From: Candidatus Mailhella excrementigallinarum
GTDB taxonomy: Bacteria > Desulfobacterota > Desulfovibrionia > Desulfovibrionales > Desulfovibrionaceae
Reading direction: 5' to 3'
Assembly (NCBI GenBank): GCA_944324075.1
Contig: CALUUZ010000008.1
Location: 62,001-126,000 of the forward strand
Length of the DNA stretch: 64,000 bases
A program made the position numbers and the translations under genes. Shown in pieces: positions 1 through 8,442 of this stretch. Numbering within the stretch: position 1 is the stretch's first letter; every line of letters starts with the position of its first letter. The notes beneath the pieces were generated by a model. It searched no databases, had not been told where the DNA came from, and saw nothing but the letters and a program-made list of their open reading frames with translations.

Positions 1-139
1 AACAGCACCTCCATCATGGCGGCCGAATTGCGGAGCCGGTTCGCTTTATACAGGAATACGGCGGGAAAATCGAGAGAGAAGCAGGGGCCCGTGCGGGAAC
101 TTGCGGTCGGGGAAGGGCTGGGATATTGCAGCGGACACC

Positions 140-1024
140 ATGAACAACGCTTTTCTCAAACTGCATCTTTCCGTCGTCCTGGCCGGCTTCACCGGCGTAT
201 TCGGCAAGCTCATCACCCTGAACGAGGGGCTGCTGGTCTGGTATCGGCTGCTGCTCACCTCGCTCATGCTGTTTGTCTTTCTGCGGTTCAGCGGCGGGCC
301 GGAAAAAAGCGCCCCGCGTCATGCGCTGGCCGCGGGCGCCACGGGGCTGCTGCTTGCCCTGCACTGGGTCTGCTTTTACGGCAGCATCAAGGCGTCCAAC
401 GTGTCCGTCGGCGTGGTCTGTTTTTCCACGGTGGGATTCTTCACCGCGCTGTTCGAGCCTCTGCTCTGCCGGAGGCGCGTTTCCGCGCGGGAAATGCTGT
501 TCAGTCTGATCACCATTGCCGGCGTGGGGCTGATTTTTCATTTTGATGTCCGCTACCGGCTGGGCATCGCCGTGGGTGTGCTGGGAGCCGCGCTGGCCGC
601 GCTGTTCACCGTGTGCAACAAGCATGTCAGCGCCGGACGCGACACGCTGACCACGCTGCTGTATGAAATGCTGGGCGGTGCGGCGGGGATCGGCGCGCTG
701 CTGCCTGTCTATCTTGCGCTTGCGGGCCATGAGCTTGTCCCGCCTCCGCTCGCGGACATGATCATGCTGCTGCTTCTCTCCCTGTTCTGCACGGTTTTTC
801 TGTACGTCCTGCAAATTCAGGTGCTGCGCGACATTTCCGCCTTTACCGTGAACCTCACCTATAATCTCGAGCCGGTCTACAGCATTGCCATGGCCATGCT
901 TTTTCTCGGCGAGGCGCGGGAGCTGAATGCCTCCTTCTACGGGGGGCTGGGGCTGATCATCCTGTCCGTGGCGCTTCAGACCTGGAGCAGCCTCCGTTCC
1001 GGCGGCGCGTCCCCGCCCTCCTAG
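140..1024 (+). CDS. EamA-family (DMT superfamily) transporter
   Basis: The 294-residue product is almost entirely hydrophobic, with about ten predicted membrane helices in two EamA-type halves, as in DMT-superfamily exporters of metabolites or amino acids. The C-terminal half carries a typical EamA stretch, YNLEPVYSIAMAMLFLGE. I chose the ATG at 140 because MNNAFLKLHLSVVLAGFTG leads directly into the first helix; the open frame extends upstream to a TTG at 101 but that segment is hydrophilic and family-atypical. The stop codon is TAG at 1022-1024, the first bases of an intergenic repeat. The gene stands alone upstream of the acpS operon. The substrate cannot be inferred. Confidence 0.85.
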   Translation: MNNAFLKLHLSVVLAGFTGVFGKLITLNEGLLVWYRLLLTSLMLFVFLRFSGGPEKSAPRHALAAGATGLLLALHWVCFYGSIKASNVSVGVVCFSTVGFFTALFEPLLCRRRVSAREMLFSLITIAGVGLIFHFDVRYRLGIAVGVLGAALAALFTVCNKHVSAGRDTLTTLLYEMLGGAAGIGALLPVYLALAGHELVPPPLADMIMLLLLSLFCTVFLYVLQIQVLRDISAFTVNLTYNLEPVYSIAMAMLFLGEARELNASFYGGLGLIILSVALQTWSSLRSGGASPPS

Positions 1025-1176
1025 AGCGTTTTGCATTTGAGAATGTCCGCCGGCGAGTCCCCTGGGTTCCGGCCCGCAGGTTTCACGCCTCCATCGGAGC
1101 TTGACGCCGCAAGTGGATTGCGGCGGCGTCCCGCCCCGTTCGACTCCGCAGGGCATTTCATGGGCGAAATGCTCCA
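1022..1176. repeat. Intergenic repeat family A, copy 1
   Basis: This 155-bp element begins AGAGCGTTTTGC and ends GCGAAATGCTCC, imperfect terminal inverted repeats. The interior carries the family hallmarks: TTCCGGCCCGCAGGTTTCAC, then CGCCGCAAGTGGATTGCGGCG, which can fold into a hairpin. Related copies lie at about 7.26, 16.7, 17.8, 24.5, 29.9, 31.5, 45.9, 49.4, 50.8 and 56.8 kb. The left end supplies the stop codon of the upstream transporter gene. Confidence 0.8.
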
Positions 1177-1252
1177 GAGTGCCGAAATATCTGAAGTTTC
1201 GCTGTGCAGACCGCCGTGAATGAGCCGAAAAACGTGTTTTTCGGCGAATGAG

Positions 1253-1285
1253 CATGACACAAAATACGAGGCATTTTGTGTCATG
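1253..1285. other. Strong hairpin in the gap upstream of acpS
   Basis: A perfect 13-bp inverted repeat, CATGACACAAAAT with its complement, is separated by 7 bp. A second small palindrome, CCGAAAAACGTGTTTTTCGG, lies just to the left (1224-1243). There is no trailing T run, so it is not a classical intrinsic terminator. The 1025-1670 gap otherwise holds an A repeat and a B element, and I see no gene in it. Confidence 0.6.
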
Positions 1286-1327
1286 CAGCACCAGTGATGC
1301 CACGGGAGACACGTATCCTTTCGCTGA

Positions 1328-1506
1328 GGCTGTGTTAAAGTTTCCGGCTGATACAGCAATCAGGGGGAGTTCATCTGCCCCGGTTTCAGCGGCGACATTC
1401 GTTGCCGTGAAGGCCGCCGCGCGGCGGGGGGCGTCGCTCAAAGCTCGCGCCTCCGGCGGTTAAAGGAGCACAATTCTCTTTGCCAACCGTAAACCTGAAC
1501 AGAGCC
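1328..1506. repeat. MITE-like repeat family B, copy 1
   Basis: This 179-bp element has ends GGCTGTGTTAAAG... and ...CCTGAACAGAGCC, an imperfect terminal inverted repeat. Its interior includes the palindromic stretch GCGGCGACATTCGTTGCCG and CTCGCGCCTCCGGCGGT. Both motifs recur in the longer family C elements at 31, 35, 51 and 59.6 kb, so B and C look like related non-autonomous elements. A second, truncated B copy begins at 22166. No transposase is encoded. Confidence 0.65.
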
Positions 1507-1670
1507 TTCGCTGATTTTTCAAAAATTCATTTTTGATTTCAGATAGTTGAAATGCAACTTTCTTTGCGGAAGCGAATGTCCCGGATGCGGGGCGCGCTTG
1601 ACTTCCCGCGCCGCCCCCCGCAAGCTGGAACTCCGCCGGCGGGCTGAACTCATATTGCTCTGGAGCGCAT

Positions 1671-2051
1671 ATGATCATAGGTTTGGGCATGGATCTGGCC
1701 TCGCTTCCCCGCGTGGGGAACTGCCTTGAGCGTTTTGGCGATCATTTCTGCCGCCGGGTGCTGACCGGAGCGGAACGGGAGCTTCTGCCCGAATCCCCGG
1801 GCGCGCGCGCGGCCTTTGTCGCCGGGCGTTTCGCCGCCAAGGAGGCGGCGGTCAAGGCGCTGGGAACCGGCTTTGCCGAGGGCGTTTCCATGCGGGATGT
1901 GGAAGTGCTCCGTCTGCCCTCGGGACGCCCCGAACTCCGCTTTTCGGGGGCGGCCGCGCGCCGGGCCGAGGAGCTTGGCGTGAAGGCCGTGCACGTTTCC
2001 CTGACCCATGAGCGGGATGTCGCGGGCGCGGTGGTGGTGCTGGAAGGGTAG
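1671..2051 (+). CDS. acpS: Holo-[acyl-carrier-protein] synthase
   Basis: This cytoplasmic enzyme transfers 4'-phosphopantetheine from CoA to apo-ACP, activating fatty acid synthesis. The 126-residue length matches the family. The two metal-binding signatures are present: GLGMDL with Asp8, and the GRFAAKEAAVKALGTG block with Glu58. The ATG at 1671 gives the canonical N-terminus MIIGLGMDL. It is the first gene of a tightly packed set running through nnrE-nnrD, tsaE, lysC and cimA; the next start follows 43 bp after its stop. In many relatives pdxJ lies directly upstream of acpS, but here there is repeat-filled DNA instead. Confidence 0.95.
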   Translation: MIIGLGMDLASLPRVGNCLERFGDHFCRRVLTGAERELLPESPGARAAFVAGRFAAKEAAVKALGTGFAEGVSMRDVEVLRLPSGRPELRFSGAAARRAEELGVKAVHVSLTHERDVAGAVVVLEG

Positions 2052-2094
2052 CGCGCGCCGCGCGGCCGCATTTTTTTCTGATGGAGACCTGAAA

Positions 2095-3750
2095 ATGTTC
2101 GTACCTGTGCCCGCTCCGGCGGAAATGGCCCTCTGGGATGCTCTGGCCCTTGAGCGGGGTCTGCCCGGGGACGTGCTGATGGAAAACGCGGCGCGGGAGG
2201 CCCTGTCCGCCCTGCGGTCCGTGGCTGCGGCGCGCGGGATGCCGCTGCGCGGCGCGCGCGTGCTGCTCCTCATGGGGAGCGGCAGCAACGGCGGCGATGC
2301 GGCCTGTCTGGCACGGCATCTGCTGGATGAGGGCGCGCGGCCGCTGGTTCTGTTTGCCCGCGCTCCCGGCCGCATGCGCGGAGCCGCCGGGCGTTTCGCG
2401 CGGCTTGCGCGCGGGCTGGGCGTTCCGTTCCGCCCGCTGCCCGCATCGGGCGATCTGTCCCGCATTCTTTCCGCCTTTGTTCCCGATATCATCGCGGACG
2501 GCCTGCTGGGCACGGGGTTTCACGGGGAACTGCGGACGCGGGAGCTGAATCTGGTGCGGAATGTCAATGCCCTGCGCCGCGCGGCGCTGGTGTTCGCGCT
2601 GGACGTTCCTTCCGGCCTGGACGGCCTGAGCGGCCTGCCCCGGCCGGAGGCCGTGCGCGCGCATGCCACCGTGACCTTTCAGGCCGCCAAGCCCGGCCTG
2701 ACCGTCCCCGGAGCGCGGGAGTTCACGGGGGATCTTCTGGTGCGGCCCATAGGCATGCCGCGCCGCGTCATGGAAAGCGCGCCCGCCTCCTTTGTGATGT
2801 GGACGGGGGAAAACGAGGGTTCCGGAAACCTGAGGCGGCCTTCTTCCGCGTTCCCCCGTCACAAGGGCGAGGCCGGACGGGTGCTGATTGCGGGAGGATC
2901 GGCGGATATGACCGGCGCGCCGCGCCTGGCCGCGCTGGGCGCGCTGCGAGCCGGGGCCGGCCTGCTGGCCGTGGCCGCTCCCGAAGGCGCGCTGCCCCCC
3001 ATCCGCGCGGGTCTGCCCGAAGCCGTCACCCACTCTCTGCCTGCCGGGCAGGGAGGACGGGAATGGCATGCCGGACAGATGGCCGCCCTGCGCGATCCGC
3101 TTGCGGCCTGTCGTGTGCGGGGGGCGGTGGTGATCGGCCCGGGCATGGGACGGAACAACGGGGCGGGGGAGTTTCTGCGGGCGCTGCTGGAGGAACCGGG
3201 GCGGCCGCCGCTGGTGCTGGACGCCGATGCCCTGTTCGCGCTGGCGGCGGAGCCGGAACTGTTCGGCCTGCTGACCGCGCGCGACGTGCTGACTCCGCAC
3301 CCCGGCGAAGCGGCCGCACTGCTCGGCATGACGGCCGCAGAGGTGCAGGCGGATCGTTTCGTTGCGCATGCCCGGTTGAGGGCGCTGGCTCCGGCCTGCT
3401 GGGTACTCAAGGGGGAAGGCTCCTTGAGCGGCGCGGCGGGCGGGCCGGTCTGTCTTTCGCCGTGGTCCGTGCCGCAACTGGCGGTGGGCGGTTCCGGCGA
3501 TGTGCTGGCGGGAGTGATCGGCGCATTGCTGGCGTCTGGCCGGGATGCGGCATCGGCCGCGGCGCTGGGAGTGGAACTTCATGCCCGGGCGGGGGCGGCA
3601 CTGGCAAAAACGTGGCCGGAACGTGGCAACGGGCCGCGCGAGATCGCGGATGCCGTGCCCGTCGCGCTGGCGGCCATGGGCATTCCGCATCCCGGCGAGG
3701 AGATGGAGATTTCATGCGCGGCGTATGAGCTGCGGGCATACTTCAACTGA
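2095..3750 (+). CDS. Bifunctional NAD(P)H-hydrate epimerase / ADP-dependent dehydratase
   Basis: This 551-residue metabolite-repair enzyme epimerises and dehydrates damaged, hydrated NAD(P)H. The N-terminal YjeF_N (NnrE) domain spans roughly residues 1-225, with GSGSNGGDAACLARHL and ALDVPSGLDG. The C-terminal NnrD kinase-like domain spans about 245-551, with GPGMGRN, LDADAL, LTPHPGEAAALLG and the AVGGSGDVLAGVIGALLA nucleotide-binding loop. I selected ATG 2095, preceded by TGGAGACCTGAAA, over the upstream in-frame ATG at 2008, which would overlap acpS by 44 bp. It is followed 12 bp later by tsaE. The fusion is the usual bacterial form, so no special function is implied. Confidence 0.95.
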   Translation: MFVPVPAPAEMALWDALALERGLPGDVLMENAAREALSALRSVAAARGMPLRGARVLLLMGSGSNGGDAACLARHLLDEGARPLVLFARAPGRMRGAAGRFARLARGLGVPFRPLPASGDLSRILSAFVPDIIADGLLGTGFHGELRTRELNLVRNVNALRRAALVFALDVPSGLDGLSGLPRPEAVRAHATVTFQAAKPGLTVPGAREFTGDLLVRPIGMPRRVMESAPASFVMWTGENEGSGNLRRPSSAFPRHKGEAGRVLIAGGSADMTGAPRLAALGALRAGAGLLAVAAPEGALPPIRAGLPEAVTHSLPAGQGGREWHAGQMAALRDPLAACRVRGAVVIGPGMGRNNGAGEFLRALLEEPGRPPLVLDADALFALAAEPELFGLLTARDVLTPHPGEAAALLGMTAAEVQADRFVAHARLRALAPACWVLKGEGSLSGAAGGPVCLSPWSVPQLAVGGSGDVLAGVIGALLASGRDAASAAALGVELHARAGAALAKTWPERGNGPREIADAVPVALAAMGIPHPGEEMEISCAAYELRAYFN

Positions 3751-3762
3751 TGGAGTCATCAT

Positions 3763-4338
3763 ATGGCCTGGCTGCTGGATAATGCCGGGGAAACGGAAGC
3801 CCTGGGCCGGATTATCGGCGAAAAACTGATCGACGCCCGGGGCACGCTGTGGGAGGGGCTTCGCGCCCTGTATCTGCGCGGCGCGCTGGGCAGCGGAAAA
3901 ACCACCCTGACGCGCGGTCTGGCGGCGGCGCTGCCCGGCGGAGGGGAGGCCGAGGTCGCCAGCCCAAGCTTTACCCTGTGCAACATCTACCCCACCCGTC
4001 CCGTCCTGCTGCATGCAGACCTGTACCGGCTGGGGGATGCCGGCGCGGCGGCGCTGGGGGAACTGCCGGAAGACATGGCGGACGCCATGGACGAGGGCGC
4101 GCTGCTGGTGCTGGAATGGCCGGAATACCTCGCCCCCGGACTGCGGGAGGAGAACCGGCTGGATATTGAGCTGCGCCCTGTATCCGGCGGCGGACAGGGA
4201 GAAAATCTGGACATTCCGGGGCAGTCGTGCGAAATGAAGCGGTCAGCGGTGATAACGGCGCACGGCGCGGCGGGGGCGGCCCTGCTGGAAGCCCTGCGGC
4301 CCGTGCTGTCATCGCGCTTCGCCGTGCGCGGGGCATGA
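3763..4338 (+). CDS. tsaE: tRNA threonylcarbamoyladenosine biosynthesis ATPase TsaE
   Basis: TsaE works with TsaB and TsaD to make the t6A modification at tRNA position 37. The 191-residue protein has the P-loop GALGSGKTTLTRGL around residues 40-52, the SPSFTLCN segment and the HADLYRLGD motif that identify the family. After about residue 150 the sequence is longer than typical TsaE (about 150-160 residues), and this tail is not recognisable. It lies between nnrE-nnrD and lysC in the same orientation, an arrangement commonly seen in Desulfovibrio relatives. Confidence 0.92.
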   Translation: MAWLLDNAGETEALGRIIGEKLIDARGTLWEGLRALYLRGALGSGKTTLTRGLAAALPGGGEAEVASPSFTLCNIYPTRPVLLHADLYRLGDAGAAALGELPEDMADAMDEGALLVLEWPEYLAPGLREENRLDIELRPVSGGGQGENLDIPGQSCEMKRSAVITAHGAAGAALLEALRPVLSSRFAVRGA

Positions 4339-4390
4339 GCCTTATCCTGTCTTCCCGGAGGGGAGGAAGTTTAGCGGGGGATCAAACAAC

Positions 4391-5629
4391 ATGCGGATTC
4401 TGGTGCAGAAATTCGGCGGCACCTCCGTTGCCGATCTGGAATGCATGAAAAAGGTACGCGGCAAGGTGCGTGAAGCTCTGGCCGAAGGCCGCAAGCTCGT
4501 CGTCGTGCTTTCCGCGCGCTCGGGCCGGACCAATGCCTTGCTGGAAATGGCCCATCAGTGGTCGGATGAGCCGGACCCGGCGGAAATGGACGTGCTGCTG
4601 GCCACGGGCGAGCAGGAATCCGTGGCGCTGTTTTCCATGCTGCTGCAGGACGACGGCATCAGGGCCCGTTCGCTGCTGGGTTTTCAGTTGCCCGTGCTGA
4701 CGGACGGCGCGTTCGGCAGCGCGCGCATCCAGTCCATTGACGCGGCCATGCTCCGGCGCGAGCTGGAGAAGTATGACGTGCTGGTGATGGCCGGCTTTCA
4801 GGGCTGCACGGCGGAAGGCCGCCTGACCACGCTGGGCCGGGGCGGTTCCGATACCTCGGCGGTGGCTGTGGCCGCCGCGCTGGGCAGCGTGGAGTGCCAC
4901 ATATTCACCGATGTGGACGGGGTATATACCACGGACCCGCGCTTGTGCGAGGAAGCCCGCAAGATCGATCGCATCAGTTATGACGAGATGCTGGAAATGT
5001 CTTCCATGGGAGCGAAGGTGCTGCAAATCCGTTCCGTGGAATTCGCCAAGAAATACAAGGTTCCCGTGCGGGTTCGTTCCACGTTCAGCAGCGACCCCGG
5101 CACGCTGGTCACACAGGAGGATGACATGATGGAGTCGGTGCTCGTTTCGGGCATTGCGTATGACAAGGACCAGGCCCGCGTGACCTTGTGCGGCATTCCC
5201 GACAAGCCCGGCATTTCCGCCGCGATTTTCGTGCCGCTGGCCGAAAAGGGCGTGCTGGTGGACATGATTGTCCAGAAGGCCAGCCGCGAGGGCATTACCG
5301 ACATGACCTTCACCGTGTCCCGCAAGGATGTGAAGCGCGCCGAAGCCATTGTGGAGGAGGTGCGCCACGCCATCGGCGGGGAATGTGTGGAAACCGACCT
5401 CAACGTGGCCAAGGTCTCTGTCATCGGCGTCGGCATGCGCAATCACAGCGGAGTTGCCGCCCGCGCCTTCGCCGCTCTGCATCAGGCCGATATCAATATC
5501 AACATGATCAGCACTTCCGAAATCAAGATTTCCTGCCTTATCGACGAGCGGGAAGTGGAAAAGGCGGTGCAGACCCTGCACAGGGAGTTCAATCTCCGTC
5601 TTTCCGCCGTGGAAGAACAGCAGCGGTGA
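4391..5629 (+). CDS. lysC: Aspartate kinase
   Basis: Catalyses ATP-dependent phosphorylation of aspartate, the first step toward lysine, threonine, methionine and diaminopimelate. The 412-residue protein opens MRILVQKFGGTSV, the kinase signature, has GRGGSDTSAVAVAAALG in the catalytic domain (residues 1 to about 245), and ends in two ACT domains (about 265-412) containing GIPDKPGISAAIF and VIGVGMRNHSGVAARAF. The ACT domains imply allosteric control by pathway amino acids. A purine-rich tract precedes the start. Only 4 bp separate it from cimA, so aspartate-family and isoleucine synthesis are probably co-transcribed. Confidence 0.96.
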   Translation: MRILVQKFGGTSVADLECMKKVRGKVREALAEGRKLVVVLSARSGRTNALLEMAHQWSDEPDPAEMDVLLATGEQESVALFSMLLQDDGIRARSLLGFQLPVLTDGAFGSARIQSIDAAMLRRELEKYDVLVMAGFQGCTAEGRLTTLGRGGSDTSAVAVAAALGSVECHIFTDVDGVYTTDPRLCEEARKIDRISYDEMLEMSSMGAKVLQIRSVEFAKKYKVPVRVRSTFSSDPGTLVTQEDDMMESVLVSGIAYDKDQARVTLCGIPDKPGISAAIFVPLAEKGVLVDMIVQKASREGITDMTFTVSRKDVKRAEAIVEEVRHAIGGECVETDLNVAKVSVIGVGMRNHSGVAARAFAALHQADININMISTSEIKISCLIDEREVEKAVQTLHREFNLRLSAVEEQQR

Positions 5630-5633
5630 CGCC

Positions 5634-7253
5634 ATGAGCAGGGAATACGCGCTCTATGACACCACGCTGCGCGACGGCGCCCAGTGCGAGGACATGCAGC
5701 TCACCACGCCGGACAAGGTCAAGATCGCCCTGCGCCTGGACGAACTGGGCGTGGATTACATCGAAGGGGGCTGGCCCGGCGCGAACCCCGTGGACAGCGA
5801 GTTTTTCCGCGAGATCGCGGCCTGTGAACTGAAAACGGCAAGGGTTGCGGCCTTTGGCAGCACGCACCATCCGTCGCATGCGGCCGAGAACGATCCCACG
5901 CTCATGGCGCTCCTTTCCTGCGGGGCAGGGGTGCTGACCATCTTCGGCAAGTCCAGCGAACGCCATGCCAGAGACGCGCTGCGTCTTGATCCTGCGCGCA
6001 ATCTCGACATCATCCGGGATTCCGTGGCTTTTCTGCGTTCCCGCGCGGAAGAGGTCTTTTTTGACGCCGAACATTTTTTCGACGGCTGGAAGGAGAACCG
6101 GGATTATACCCTGGCCGCGCTGAAACGCGCTCACGAAGCGGGAGCTTCCGCCCTGGTGCTGTGCGATACCAACGGCGGCAGTCTGCCGGAAGAGATCGCC
6201 GCCATTACGGCGGAAGCAGTCCGGGAACTGCCGGGCGCGGTGGTGGGCATTCACGCCCATAACGACTGCGAGCTGGGCGTGGCCAATACCGTGGCCGCCG
6301 TGCGCGCCGGAGCGCGGCATATTCAGGGAACCATGAACGGGGTGGGCGAGCGCTGCGGCAATGCCAATCTGTGTTCCGTCATCCCGGTTCTGGAACTCAA
6401 GCTGGGGATTCGCTGTCTGCCCGAGGGCGCGCTGGGCCAGATGACCGCCGCTTCCCGCTACGTTTCGGAAGTGGCGAACATGACGCCGTTCAGCCGTCAG
6501 CCCTTTGTGGGGCGTTCGGCCTTCGCGCACAAGGGCGGCGTGCATGTGAGCGCGGTCAACCGCGATTCCACCCTGTATGAACACGTCAGACCGGAAAGCG
6601 TGGGCAACGGCCAGCGCATTCTGATCACCGAGCTGGGGGGACGCAGCAACATCGTTTCCCTGGCGCGGCGTTTCGGCTTTCACCTTGACAAGGACGAGCC
6701 TGTGGTCAAGGGCCTGTTCAATGAGCTGAAGAAGAAAGCCAGCCAGGGCTATGACTACGCCGCCGCCGAGGCCAGTGTGGAGCTTCTGCTGCTGCGCAAG
6801 CTCGCCCGGCGCGGAGTGCGCGAGTTCTTCCGTCTGCACAAGCTGCGCGTGCTGGAAACCAAGGACAGTTCGGGCGCGCCGCTGGCCGAGGCCACGGTGA
6901 TGGTGGAAGTCGAGGGCGTGGTGGAACACACCGCCGCCACCGGGCAGGGACCTGTCAACGCGCTGGACAATGCGCTGCGCAAGGCTCTGCTGCCGTTCTA
7001 TCCCCGCCTTGCCGAGATGCGTCTGCGCGACTTCAAGGTGCGTGTGCTTGCGGCGGCTGCGGGGGGCGAGGGCGACGCCGCAGCAGGAACGGCCGCCGTT
7101 ACCCGGGTGCTGATTGAAAGTGCGGACAGCGAGGGCGCATGGGTGACTGTCGGCGTGTCCTATGACATTATCGAGGCCAGTTGGCAGGCGCTGGCGGATT
7201 CCGTCGTCTACAAGCTGTACCGTGACGAATGGGCTTCGCACGGCCCGGAGTAG
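5634..7253 (+). CDS. cimA: (R)-citramalate synthase
   Basis: Condenses pyruvate with acetyl-CoA to citramalate, opening the threonine-independent route to isoleucine. The 539-residue protein has the DRE-TIM signature YDTTLRDGAQCEDMQL near the N-terminus and the metal-binding HAHNDCELGVANT. It carries the C-terminal LeuA dimer/regulatory domain, where isoleucine normally inhibits. The GxNA(V/A)DNALRKAL-like segment of that domain is visible as GPVNALDNALRKALLPFYP. Related isopropylmalate and homocitrate synthases share the fold; the YDTTLRDGAQ start and length favour the CimA subfamily. It is the last gene of the operon and is followed by a repeat fragment and an intrinsic terminator. Confidence 0.93.
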   Translation: MSREYALYDTTLRDGAQCEDMQLTTPDKVKIALRLDELGVDYIEGGWPGANPVDSEFFREIAACELKTARVAAFGSTHHPSHAAENDPTLMALLSCGAGVLTIFGKSSERHARDALRLDPARNLDIIRDSVAFLRSRAEEVFFDAEHFFDGWKENRDYTLAALKRAHEAGASALVLCDTNGGSLPEEIAAITAEAVRELPGAVVGIHAHNDCELGVANTVAAVRAGARHIQGTMNGVGERCGNANLCSVIPVLELKLGIRCLPEGALGQMTAASRYVSEVANMTPFSRQPFVGRSAFAHKGGVHVSAVNRDSTLYEHVRPESVGNGQRILITELGGRSNIVSLARRFGFHLDKDEPVVKGLFNELKKKASQGYDYAAAEASVELLLLRKLARRGVREFFRLHKLRVLETKDSSGAPLAEATVMVEVEGVVEHTAATGQGPVNALDNALRKALLPFYPRLAEMRLRDFKVRVLAAAAGGEGDAAAGTAAVTRVLIESADSEGAWVTVGVSYDIIEASWQALADSVVYKLYRDEWASHGPE

Positions 7254-7257
7254 ACGG

Positions 7258-7350
7258 CGCGCCTTCCGCAGCGGTTCACCTGCGGCGGCGTGAAACCTGC
7301 GGACCGGACACAGGTCTGACCGGCAGGACAGTTTCAGGTGCAGAACGCCC
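7258..7350. repeat. Degenerate fragment of repeat family A
   Basis: The core motifs GTTCACCTGCGGCGGCGTGAAACCTGCGGACCGG and CAGAACGCCCTG match the family in inverted orientation relative to copy 1. One half and the far terminus are missing or eroded. It sits between the cimA stop and its terminator. Confidence 0.55.
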
Positions 7351-7410
7351 TGAAAAGACACGTTCCGCGCCGCGCTGTCAGCACGGTTATCCTGATGGAG
7401 CGATTCAGAA

Positions 7411-7456
7411 AAATATCGCGGCATGAATCAAGTACGCATGCCGCGATATTTTTTTT
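7411..7456. terminator. Intrinsic terminator after cimA
   Basis: A perfect 14-bp stem, AAATATCGCGGCAT with its complement, around a 13-base loop, is followed by a run of T residues. The A-rich 5' flank means it could also work from the opposite strand. It ends the acpS-cimA operon. The remaining bases up to 7654 are a moderately AT-rich leader for the Crp-type gene in which I see no clear operator. Confidence 0.85.
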
Positions 7457-7654
7457 GCTTCCGCGTACGGCAGTTCGCACGTTCAACGTCTTTTCTGTGT
7501 ATTTCCGCGCACAATATGTTTTCTGCATGTGTTGAAATTAAAGCACTATTCTGCATCTGGCGCACTCTTTGCTCAAGTAGATTGAAATATGTGCGGTCCT
7601 GAAGAAAACTGAATCGCCCGGCCCCGCTTCTGCGGAAAACTGTGTCCGCTGAAT

Positions 7655-8365
7655 GTGCCGCTGTTCCGGAACATGATGACCATGCAGAAGTTTGACCTTC
7701 CCTCCACGGAGCTTTGTCGGGAGTTCTTCCTGCGGATAGGCAAAGAGATACAGGTGCCGCGCGGTGCGACGCTGCCTGCCGATGACGTGTTCTATATTCT
7801 GGAAGGGCATGTCGCGCTCACGGCAGTGACGGCGGATGGAGAATGCCATTCCTTCATGTATTTCAGGCCCGGTCAGTTGTTCAACTTCTTTCCCGCCGTG
7901 GCGGGGGCCTGCGGAATATCCCTTACTGTCCGCAGTTTCAGTCTGTTTACCGAGTCTCTGTTCATGCGGACAAAGACGGCCTGCCGTCTTGTTCTGATCG
8001 AGCGCGGCGATTTTCTGGAGCGCATGGACAGCCAGCCGCTTCAGGGGGTGCTGCTGCGGGCGTTGGCGGATAATCTGCAGAAGGCGCTGGCGAAATCCGC
8101 AAACAGTTGCCTTGCGACCGCTCCTGTCCGGGTTTGCCGGCTGCTTGCCGCGTCCATGGCCGAGGAATCGCCTCATGAAATCCCCGGATATCTGACCCAT
8201 GCCGAGATTGCCGGCCATCTTTCACTGCACGTCATGACCGTGACCAAGATATTTCACGCCCTGCGTGAACAGGGAATTCTGGCAAAACAGGGGAGAGCCG
8301 TCATGGTGCGGGAAACCGGCCGTCTGCTGCAGATTGCGAATCAGGAGAAAATTCTTTTGTACTGA
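7655..8365 (+). CDS. Crp/Fnr-family transcriptional regulator
   Basis: A 236-residue cytoplasmic regulator with an N-terminal cyclic-nucleotide-binding-type beta-barrel (about 20-125; YILEGHVALTAVTADGE, FRPGQLFNFFP) and a C-terminal winged helix (about 165-230; LTHAEIAGHLSLHVMTVTKIFHALREQGIL). No Fnr-type N-terminal cysteine cluster is present, so it is unlikely to be an O2-sensing iron-sulfur Fnr, and the ligand is unknown. The start is uncertain: GTG at 7655 or ATG at 7673, 7676 or 7682, none with a strong ribosome binding site. It converges on the hybrid kinase gene, and no target is suggested by its neighbours. Confidence 0.88.
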   Translation: MPLFRNMMTMQKFDLPSTELCREFFLRIGKEIQVPRGATLPADDVFYILEGHVALTAVTADGECHSFMYFRPGQLFNFFPAVAGACGISLTVRSFSLFTESLFMRTKTACRLVLIERGDFLERMDSQPLQGVLLRALADNLQKALAKSANSCLATAPVRVCRLLAASMAEESPHEIPGYLTHAEIAGHLSLHVMTVTKIFHALREQGILAKQGRAVMVRETGRLLQIANQEKILLY

Positions 8366-8367
8366 CG

Positions 8368-8402
8368 GCGCTTCCATGCGTCCCCGCGGCAGGCGGAAGC
8401 GC
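8368..8402. terminator. Possible terminator hairpin between convergent genes
   Basis: An 8-bp GC-rich stem, GCGCTTCC with GGAAGCGC, lies just after the Crp-type stop codon and before the stop of the oppositely oriented kinase gene. There is no T run, so the assignment is weak. Confidence 0.3.
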
Positions 8403-8442
8403 GGCCGCATATGCATTCACGCCCGCCGCGCCGCGGGAATTT

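Noticed and set aside
14-1441. 475-codon open frame on the minus strand covering the EamA transporter gene.
   Set aside because: It runs through two intergenic repeats and the antisense of the transporter, and reads as low-complexity sequence.
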